11,060 nucleotides of DNA from an uncultured Clostridia bacterium (GTDB lineage Bacteria; Bacillota; Clostridia; Lachnospirales; Anaerotignaceae), in the NCBI GenBank assembly GCA_947036475.1, contig CAMQRG010000050.1:1-11060 (forward strand), in the 5' to 3' direction. Below, piece after piece: positions 6,359-11,060 of this stretch. Made by a program: the position numbers and the translations under genes. Position 1 is the first letter of the stretch; each line of letters starts with the position of its first letter. The notes under the pieces were generated by a model. The model made no database searches. It worked only from the letters and a program-made list of their open reading frames with translations, and had not been told where the DNA came from.

Positions 6359-7216
6359 ATGGAAAACAACACGAATAAAAACGAATTAATTTTCGCCTTG
6401 GTTGACAAAGCTGCCGCCGGGGACAAAACCGCAATGGAAAAACTGCTTGCAGACGTGCAGGGACAGGTGTTCAGCCTTTCTCTGCGCATGCTTGGCACAT
6501 TCCCCGATGCGGAAGATGCCGCTCAGGATATTCTCCTGAAAGTAATGACAAGCCTTCCGTCCTTCCGCAAGGAATGTGCTTTTTCCACATGGGTATTCCG
6601 CATCGCGGTAAATACGCTGATTCCCTGCAAAAAACACATGTTTGCCCAACGTCCTTTGAGCTTCGATTTTTATGCGGCGGATATTGTCAACGCCCCGCTT
6701 GACGGAATCCCGGATATGACACAGGGCGTGGAAAAAGAACTGCTTGCCGAAGAACTGAAGCTCTCCTGTACAAATGTTATGTTGCAATGCCTGGACGCAG
6801 AAAGCCGCTGTATCTTTATACTCGGTACAATGTTCGGCATCGACAGCCGCATCGCCGGGGAAATCCTTGGTATCACGCCGGAGGCTTACCGCCAGCGTCT
6901 TTCCCGTATCCGTCGGAAAATGGCAGATTTCCTTTCCGCCTACTGCGGCGAATACGGCAACGGAAAATGCCGCTGCAAAAACAGGCTGAATTACGCCATA
7001 CAAAGCCACCGCTTAAACCCTGCGCATCTGGATTTTGCAGACGCATCGGAGCTTCCAATGGAAAAAATGCTGGAATGTAAAAACGCAATGGAGGAAATCG
7101 ACGGGCTTTCCGCGCAGTTTGCTTTCTGCAAGGCATATGAATCCCCTGAACGGACCCGGCGCTTTATTCAGGAATTTCTGCAATCCTCTGTGCTTTCGTC
7201 CGTAACAGAGCCTTAA
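6359..7216 (+). CDS. ECF-type sigma-70 family RNA polymerase sigma factor with Cys-containing C-terminal extension
   Basis: A 285-residue alternative sigma factor. Region 2 (about residues 24-90) has the usual DAEDAAQDILLKV motif and FSTWVFRIAVN (75-85). Region 4 (about 133-192) has a helix-turn-helix around IAGEILGITPEAYRQRLSRIRRKM. Most ECF factors end near 190. This one continues for some 90 residues, starting with a three-Cys motif (C196, C204, C206, the last two as CRC) and then a helical tail. A Cys plus CRC motif after region 4 recurs in some ECF groups and could bind metal or sense redox state. No adjacent anti-sigma gene is seen, so the extension may provide regulation in cis. AAGGAGGT precedes the ATG. 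A hairpin-rich region and a terminator follow the TAA. Confidence 0.88.
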   Translation: MENNTNKNELIFALVDKAAAGDKTAMEKLLADVQGQVFSLSLRMLGTFPDAEDAAQDILLKVMTSLPSFRKECAFSTWVFRIAVNTLIPCKKHMFAQRPLSFDFYAADIVNAPLDGIPDMTQGVEKELLAEELKLSCTNVMLQCLDAESRCIFILGTMFGIDSRIAGEILGITPEAYRQRLSRIRRKMADFLSAYCGEYGNGKCRCKNRLNYAIQSHRLNPAHLDFADASELPMEKMLECKNAMEEIDGLSAQFAFCKAYESPERTRRFIQEFLQSSVLSSVTEP

Positions 7217-7232
7217 ACGAAACCTCAATACA

Positions 7233-7445
7233 TCACAAAAGGCTCAGGCTTCGCCTTCAAGCCTTTTGTGAGGAACTATCGGTATAAAGGGACTCTTTCC
7301 ATCGGCTTTCAAGAAAGCCTTGAAACTCGCCCTTTTCCTCGAACTGGCAAAGCCCGTCCTGCCGTATAGCGGCGGAGCCGCTGTTGGCCAGCAGTCGGCT
7401 TTGCCGACCGCACGGCGGATTCCACTCAGGAAACGCTTCGTTTCC
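7233..7445. repeat. Hairpin-rich non-coding region after the sigma-factor gene
   Basis: No gene is supported between 7217 and 7585. The region holds a chain of perfect inverted repeats: a 12-base pair of arms at 7233-7244 and 7260-7271 enclosing a smaller AGGC-TTC-GCCT hairpin; GGCTTTC/GAAAGCC at 7304-7319; AGCGGC-GGA-GCCGCT at 7368-7382; GTCGGC-TTT-GCCGAC at 7394-7408; GGAAACG-CTT-CGTTTCC at 7429-7445. Several have three-base loops. It may be the 3' untranslated part of the sigma mRNA, a structured small RNA, or a mosaic of mobile repeats. Confidence 0.65.
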
Positions 7446-7486
7446 CGAACCCTTCCGCGACACAAAAAAACTTTTTTGACAGTCTG

Positions 7487-7517
7487 AAGGCTGGAAACCG
7501 ATATTTTCCAGCCTTTT
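7487..7517 (+). terminator. Rho-independent terminator, plus strand
   Basis: AAGGCTGGAAA (7487-7497) pairs perfectly with TTTCCAGCCTT (7505-7515) around a seven-base loop and continues into TTTTGTATAT. It is the first convincing plus-strand terminator after the sigma factor, about 270 bases past its stop, which implies a long structured 3' untranslated region. Confidence 0.75.
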
Positions 7518-7542
7518 GTATATACTCCGAGCCCGTCTGCAC

Positions 7543-7572
7543 AAAAAATACCCTGCCAGCCTGACAAGGTAT
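7543..7572 (-). terminator. Rho-independent terminator after the nucleotidyltransferase gene
   Basis: Read on the minus strand, ATACCTTGTC (7572-7563) pairs over ten positions, with two G-U pairs, with GGCAGGGTAT (7557-7548) around the loop AGGCT. A run of six T follows (7548-7543). It begins 14 bases past the nucleotidyltransferase stop and faces the plus-strand terminator at 7487-7517. Confidence 0.8.
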
Positions 7573-7585
7573 CCTTTATGGTTTC

Positions 7586-8341
7586 TTATTTCTGTGGAAG
7601 TAATTTCCCCTCCGCCATCAGCCGCTGTACTTCCTCATAGCTTTCCGGCGTGCCGATGTCGTAACATTCGCCATCAAATACATATGCATAGACCTCTTTC
7701 CGGCGGTAGAGCCATGCAGGAAAGTTCCCCGGCGCGTCCGGCTTATTGCCCGCCGCAAGATATTCCGCGAACAAAGGCACAGTATCCCGCCTGTAAAGGT
7801 ACGCCGCGAACACCGCCATATTTGACTTTGGCTGTTCCGGCTTTTCCTCAATGTCCAGCACAAGCCCGTCCGAACTCAGCAGGGCAATACCGAACTGAGA
7901 AAGCATTTTTTTATCCGGCCATTCCTTTACACAAACACAGTCGCAGTCTTTTTCGTGGAAATACGCCACATAGTCCCGGAGAGAGTATGTGAAAAAATTG
8001 TCCCCAGCGACCACCATCAGCTCATCGTCAATCTGCTTTTCGTTAATCACAAAAGAAATATCGCCGATCGCGCCCCGCCGGTTTTCGTCACTCGTTGTAC
8101 CGTCGTCCAGTATGGAAATTGGCAGACAGCTCTGCGCCTGCGCCGCCCATTCCCGAAACTGCGCGGCAAAACGGCTGTTCGTCACAACATAGATTTCGTC
8201 CAGTTCCGCGACCGTATCCATCTGTTCCACAATATAGTCTATCATCGGCTTTCCGCCGATAGGAAGCAGAGCCTTCGCCTTATTCCGCGTCAGGGGATAA
8301 AGCCTTGTCGCATAGCCCGCTGCCAAGATGATGGCTTTCAT
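7586..8341 (-). CDS. Sugar-phosphate nucleotidyltransferase (NTP_transferase family)
   Basis: A 251-residue cytosolic enzyme that joins a nucleoside triphosphate with a sugar phosphate or phospho-alcohol, releasing pyrophosphate. The signature AAGYATRLYPLT (residues 7-18) and KALLPIGGKPMI (23-34) bind the nucleotide. AGDN (112-115) carries the metal ligand D114. EEKP (165-168) and DIGTPESY (228-235) are the usual sugar-side motifs. Length and the absence of a left-handed beta-helix tail place it with RmlA/LicC-like stand-alone enzymes rather than GlmU. Donor and product (dTDP-, UDP-, GDP- or CDP-linked) cannot be told from sequence alone. It starts 21 bases after the pseudouridine synthase with GAGGAGG before the ATG, so the two are probably one transcript ending at the terminator at 7543-7572. 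Confidence 0.88.
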   Translation of the reverse strand: MKAIILAAGYATRLYPLTRNKAKALLPIGGKPMIDYIVEQMDTVAELDEIYVVTNSRFAAQFREWAAQAQSCLPISILDDGTTSDENRRGAIGDISFVINEKQIDDELMVVAGDNFFTYSLRDYVAYFHEKDCDCVCVKEWPDKKMLSQFGIALLSSDGLVLDIEEKPEQPKSNMAVFAAYLYRRDTVPLFAEYLAAGNKPDAPGNFPAWLYRRKEVYAYVFDGECYDIGTPESYEEVQRLMAEGKLLPQK

Positions 8342-8362
8342 CTTCTCTCCTCCTCGGTACTG

Positions 8363-9334
8363 TTATGTTTCCCCGCCAAAAATGCCGCCGCAGACAGTCT
8401 GCAGCGTTTTCGGCAAGGGTGCCGTCATTTCCTTTCCTGCCAGATAGTCCAGTGCGCCTTCCGGTCTGCGCCAGATGATTCTGCCCGCATGCAGGAACTG
8501 ATTGGAAAGCGCGAAATCCTCTCGGAATCTGCGGTTTTCCTTTTCATCGCCATATTTCCTGTCGCCCACAACAGGGTGCCCGATAGCCTGCATATGCGCA
8601 CGGATTTGATGGGTTTTCCCTGTCACAAGCAGTATTTCCAGCAGAGTATAGCCTTTTTCACAGCGCACAGGGCGGTATTTCGTTACAGCGCGCCTTCCGG
8701 TTTCGGGGCTTGCGGGGTGCACCTGATTCCGCTCCCCGTCCTTTTGCAGAAAGCCGGTAATCTCACCAGCCTCGTGAATTTCACCAGCCACAAGCGTCAG
8801 GTAATATTTTTCCAGCCCATGCCCGCGTATGGTTTCATTCGCCGCCTGCACACCGCGCAGCGTCTTTCCCGCAATAACGATGCCGCTGGTGTTGCGGTCA
8901 AGCCGGTTGCAGAGCGCGGGCGTAAAACCGTTCTGCCCTTTTGGAGTATACTGCCCCTTTTCGTGCAGATAATACAATATCTGGTCGATGAGCGTATCCA
9001 TGTCGGTACTTTTTTCCGGATGGCTCAAAAGCCCCGCAGGCTTGGAAACCACAAGGATATCATCGTCCTCATAGACAATGCCGAAATGGCGTTCCGCCGG
9101 AGCAAGCGTTTTTTCCTCTGTGAAGGAATCTATTGTTTCCTCCGCAAGGTAAAGTTGAAGCGTATCACCAGCGCGGAGCAGCTCACTGCCCTCCGCCCTG
9201 CCGCCGTTCAGCTTAATGCGCTTTTTCCGCAGCATTTTATACAAAAAACCCTTCGAGGCTTTGTTCATATATTTCAGCAAAAACTTATCCAGCCTTTGGT
9301 TTTCCTCTTGTGCCGTTATCCTGATTTCTTTCAA
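8363..9334 (-). CDS. RluA-family RNA pseudouridine synthase (RluC/RluD-like), TTG start
   Basis: Converts specific uridines in RNA, most likely 23S rRNA, to pseudouridine. An S4 RNA-binding domain spans about residues 13-75 (RLDKFLLKYM, then RIKLNG). The synthase domain follows: ILVVSKPAGLLSHP (93-106) and NRLDRNTSGIVIAGKT (143-158) with catalytic D146. Further on come the ALEKYY-like GLEKYYLTLVAG and TGKTHQIRAHMQAIGHPVVGDRKYG. The 323 residues are a full-length family member. The exact target site is unknown because RluC- and RluD-type specificities are not separable by eye. The start is TTG: AAGGAG lies eight bases upstream, and the nearest upstream ATG leads straight into a stop. A repeat island fills the 224 bases between this gene and prfB. 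Confidence 0.92.
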   Translation of the reverse strand: MKEIRITAQEENQRLDKFLLKYMNKASKGFLYKMLRKKRIKLNGGRAEGSELLRAGDTLQLYLAEETIDSFTEEKTLAPAERHFGIVYEDDDILVVSKPAGLLSHPEKSTDMDTLIDQILYYLHEKGQYTPKGQNGFTPALCNRLDRNTSGIVIAGKTLRGVQAANETIRGHGLEKYYLTLVAGEIHEAGEITGFLQKDGERNQVHPASPETGRRAVTKYRPVRCEKGYTLLEILLVTGKTHQIRAHMQAIGHPVVGDRKYGDEKENRRFREDFALSNQFLHAGRIIWRRPEGALDYLAGKEMTAPLPKTLQTVCGGIFGGET

Positions 9335-9357
9335 ACCCGTTTCTCCTTAAAACATGT

Positions 9358-9556
9358 TAAGACCTTGGGGACTCTGTCCCCAATCCCCTGCAAGGGACAA
9401 TGTCCCTTGACCCTTTTTCCGCCATACAAAGCATGGCGGGAAAATATATCTTAATGTGAACAACCCAGCCGCATATTCATGCGGCTGAAAATAAAGTTCT
9501 TTGTCCCTCTTTCTTTCAAGAAAGAGGGCGGGTTTGGGCAGAGCCCAAGGTCTTAA
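9358..9556. repeat. Dispersed two-hairpin repeat, inverted pair (island 2)
   Basis: The prfB-to-pseudouridine-synthase gap is almost entirely repeat. The left copy (9358-9414, plus) starts TTAAGACCTTGGG, folds as TTGGGGAC-TCT-GTCCCCAA and CAAGGGACA-A-TGTCCCTTG, and ends ACCC. The right end (9556-9509, minus) also starts TTAAGACCTTGGG, folds as TTGGGC-TCT-GCCCAA, then a 24-base perfect palindrome of CCCTCTTTCTT and AAGAAAGAGGG (9509-9532). The outer 13 bases are thus exact terminal inverted repeats. Inside are two further hairpins: CCGCCAT/ATGGCGG (9419-9439) and CAGCCGCAT-ATTC-ATGCGGCTG (9466-9487). No gene is visible. Confidence 0.75.
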
Positions 9557-9558
9557 TA

Positions 9559-10663
9559 TCAACTATGAATCCACGCCAGATACGCCGCCATAAACTGGTC
9601 AATCTCCCCGTCCATCACAGCATTGACATTGCCCGTTTCCTCACTCGTCCGGTGGTCTTTTACCATGGTATACGGCATGAAAACATACGACCGAATCTGG
9701 CTGCCCCAGCCGATTTCCTTCACGTCCCCGCGGATTTCCGCAAGCTTCTGCATCTGTTCCTCAATCTTCAGCGCCAGCAGCTTGCTTTTCAGCATCTTGA
9801 ACGCGCGTTCCTTATTGCTGAACTGGCTGCGCTCGTCCTGACACTGCACCACAATTCCCGTCGGGAAATGCGTGATACGGATAGCGGAGGACGTCTTATT
9901 GACATGCTGGCCGCCCGCGCCGCTCGCCCGGTAGGTATCAATACGAATGTCGTCGTTCTTGACCTCGATTTCATTATCATTCTCGATTTCCGGCATAACG
10001 TCGCAGGACGCAAAAGATGTATGCCGCCTGCCGGAGCTGTCAAACGGGGAAACGCGCACAAGACGGTGAATCCCTTTTTCGCTTTTCAGATAGCCGTAAG
10101 CATTTTCGCCGTTTATCTGTATCGTCACAGATTTCAGCCCTGCTTCGTCGCCGTCCAGCATATCCAGCAGTTCCACTTCATAGCCAGCCTTTGCCGCCCA
10201 TTTTGTGTACATGCGGTAGAGCATATTCGTCCAGTCGCACGCCTCTGTGCCGCCTGTTCCGGCGTGGAGGGTAACAATGGCGTTATTCCGGTCATATTCC
10301 CCGTCCAGCATGGTGGAAACGTGCAGTTCCTCGTATTCCTTCATAAAGGAATCGTTCAATTCTCTGACTTCCTCATATACGCTGTCATCCTGCTCCTCAA
10401 TACCCATTTCAATGAGTGTCAGAATATCCTCGTATTTCGTCACAAGTCCTTCGTATCTGCCAACCTTTGTTTTCAGTGCTTTCAGCTGCTGCAATGTCTT
10501 TTGGCTCTTTTCCAGGTCATTCCAGAAATCCGGGTCAGCGGACAATTCTTCCAGTTCGGTTATCTTCTCCTTCGCGCCAGCGACGTCAAAGTGAAGCCCC
10601 CATTTCCTCTAATTTTTCGTCGTACGCCGTAAGGCCCAGACGGATCTGTTCTAATTCGAACAT
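9559..10663 (-). CDS. prfB: Peptide chain release factor 2, with +1 programmed frameshift
   Basis: RF2 ends translation at UAA and UGA and triggers peptide release on the ribosome. The first 25 codons (MFELEQIRLG onward, ATG at 10663) run into an in-frame TGA at 10588-10586. A +1 slip on CTTTGA continues with GAC at 10587 and gives a 367-residue protein. In the joined numbering the anticodon-like SPF is at 205-207 and the peptidyl-release motif GGQ at 250-252, the same positions as in E. coli RF2. Residue 246 is Ala, the common form; E. coli K-12 has Thr. Low RF2 favours slipping at UGA, so the gene controls its own output. Its true stop is also TGA. AAGGAG lies upstream of the ATG. Not a pseudogene: the site is the conserved frameshift. 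Confidence 0.96.
10585..10601 (-). promoter_or_regulatory. prfB +1 frameshift site
   Basis: CTT (10591-10589), TGA (10588-10586), C (10585) is the standard slippery stop of prfB. An internal Shine-Dalgarno-like GGGGG lies at 10601-10597, five bases before CTT. In E. coli the AGGGGG stimulator is three bases before CTT, so the spacing here is longer and may lower efficiency. Confidence 0.93.
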
Positions 10664-10693
10664 AGCAAAATCATCTCCTTCAAAGATAAAAAT

Positions 10694-10699
10694 TTTATA
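10694..10699 (-). promoter_or_regulatory. Candidate -10 box for prfB
   Basis: TATAAA on the minus strand lies about 31 bases before the prfB ATG, in an AT-rich patch between the gene and the repeats. The expected -35 region (around TTACGC) is a poor match. Many Bacillota transcribe prfB from upstream secA, which would lie off the contig. Confidence 0.3.
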
Positions 10700-10740
10700 T
10701 CGTTAAACCGCTACGCGGCGTAACTTCATAAAGATTAAAG

Positions 10741-10895
10741 CCGCAGGACTCTGTCCCGCACCCTGCAAGGGGCGCGCCCCTTGACCCTCCTGCCGCCACG
10801 CGTCCGCGTGCCGAAACAAAGACCGCAGGACTCTGTCCCGCTCCCTGCAAGGGGCACACCCCTTGACCCTCCTGCCGCCACGCGTCCGCGTGCCG
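10741..10895 (+). repeat. Tandem pair of two-hairpin repeats upstream of prfB (island 3)
   Basis: Two 73-base units, 10741-10813 and 10823-10895, repeat with a period of 82 and differ at three positions. Each has GGAC-TCT-GTCC, a CAAGGGG/CCCCTTG stem, ACCC, and a third hairpin CACGCG-TC-CGCGTG. Two of the three differences fall in the loop of the second stem (CGCG against CACA), so the arms are kept. Similarity this high indicates recent duplication. Predicted open frames through here are low-complexity by-products of the repeats. Confidence 0.85.
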
Positions 10896-10954
10896 GAAAA
10901 CATAAAATCCGAATTCAGACTGCCACCCTTCTTCCAAAAGCCTTCCCTTTTTTC

Positions 10955-10975
10955 GCGCAAAGCTCTGCTTTGCGC
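10955..10975. repeat. Perfect hairpin with TCT loop
   Basis: GCGCAAAGC (10955-10963) pairs with GCTTTGCGC (10967-10975) around TCT, the same loop as the first hairpin of the dispersed repeat. It lies between the tandem copies and the inverted copy at 10982-11036. Confidence 0.6.
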
Positions 10976-10981
10976 AAATCA

Positions 10982-11036
10982 GGGTCTGGGACATGATGCC
11001 CCAGCGGGGGGTGGGGGCAGAGCCCTCAAGGTCTTG
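10982..11036 (-). repeat. Inverted, diverged copy of the two-hairpin repeat
   Basis: Read on the minus strand it begins CAAGACCTTGAGGGC, folds as GGGC-TCT-GCCC, and carries the second stem CTGGGGCA-TCA-TGTCCCAG, then ACCC. Compared with the copy at 9358, four base pairs of that stem are exchanged for other complementary or wobble pairs. It closes island 3 in the orientation opposite to the tandem copies. About 13 further genomic bases remain before adapter. Confidence 0.7.
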
Positions 11037-11049
11037 CGGGGTCTGGGGC

Positions 11050-11060
11050 CTGTCTCTTAT
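11050..11060 (-). other. Start of Tn5 mosaic end (Nextera adapter artefact)
   Basis: The last 11 bases, CTGTCTCTTAT, are the first 11 of the reverse-complemented Nextera mosaic end. A chance match is possible for 11 bases but unlikely at the exact contig end when the other end carries full adapter. Exclude it from the genome. Confidence 0.9.

Noticed and set aside
7244..7567. 107- and 95-residue minus-strand frames in the gap after the sigma factor
   Set aside because: They run through a series of perfect hairpins and across the minus-strand terminator; the residue pattern comes from the inverted repeats. Both start upstream of that terminator and read away from the neighbouring gene.
7955..9454. 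499-residue open frame on the plus strand opposite the nucleotidyltransferase and pseudouridine synthase
   Set aside because: It spans two well-supported genes in antisense and ends in a repeat. It has no domain signature and no good ribosome binding site.
10586..10588. Premature TGA in prfB, suggesting a pseudogene
   Set aside because: The stop sits in the conserved CTTTGAC slip site at codon 26, and the +1 frame restores a 367-residue RF2 with motifs at the E. coli positions.
9565..10632. 355-residue plus-strand open frame opposite prfB
   Set aside because: Antisense to RF2, whose SPF and GGQ motifs are unambiguous. No independent evidence for coding.
10741..10895. CRISPR array
   Set aside because: Only two units, palindromic through most of their length, and the 9-base interval between them is too short for spacers. 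No cas gene is present.
10695..10994. 99- and 85-residue minus-strand frames upstream of prfB
   Set aside because: Their translations are tandem echoes of the 82-base repeat. Such repeat-derived frames are often annotated as hypothetical proteins but show no coding sign here.

Overview
The window is an assembled bacterial fragment carrying sequencing-adapter sequence at both ends. Bases 1-46 are Illumina Nextera i7 adapter, including an 8-base index that matches N709, and 11050-11060 is the start of the Tn5 mosaic end on the other side. Only about 47-11049 is genuine genome. Strong AGGAGG-type ribosome binding sites, about half G+C by eye, an M20 PepD-type dipeptidase, an AI-2E permease, a Cys-tailed ECF sigma factor and a frameshifted prfB together suggest an anaerobic member of Bacillota (class Clostridia), plausibly gut-derived. 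The genus is not resolved.

Layout, left to right. A GT2 glycosyltransferase with a TPR-like C-terminal half (82-1164, +) ends at a long perfect palindrome. It converges on a minus-strand group read from right to left: PepD dipeptidase (3878-5332), AI-2E family permease (2461-3621), RseC-family membrane protein (1898-2332) and a small lipoprotein (1279-1833). Upstream of pepD lies a cyclase/kynurenine-formamidase family enzyme (5423-6160, -). It is divergent from an ECF-type sigma factor (6359-7216, +) that has an ECF-like promoter just before its start. A 370-base non-coding stretch full of perfect hairpins follows and ends in two back-to-back intrinsic terminators. The right half is again minus strand: prfB (10663-9559, with a +1 programmed frameshift), an RluA-family pseudouridine synthase with a TTG start, and a sugar-phosphate nucleotidyltransferase. 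The synthase and transferase are 21 bases apart and probably cotranscribed.

The most unusual content is between the genes. One two-hairpin repeat, beginning AAGACCTTGGG and ending CTTGACCC in its fuller copies, occurs about seven times. It forms three islands (3653-3874, 9358-9556 and 10741-11036), each with oppositely oriented copies at its ends. The stems keep pairing through compensatory and G-U changes, which argues for selection or propagation as a folded nucleic acid. Many other intergenic hairpins in the window have perfect stems closed by three-base loops.

The protein genes look like ordinary core or accessory metabolism. I see no defence system, CRISPR array, tRNA, rRNA, transposase or phage gene. 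If there is an undescribed system here, the repeat family is the best candidate.
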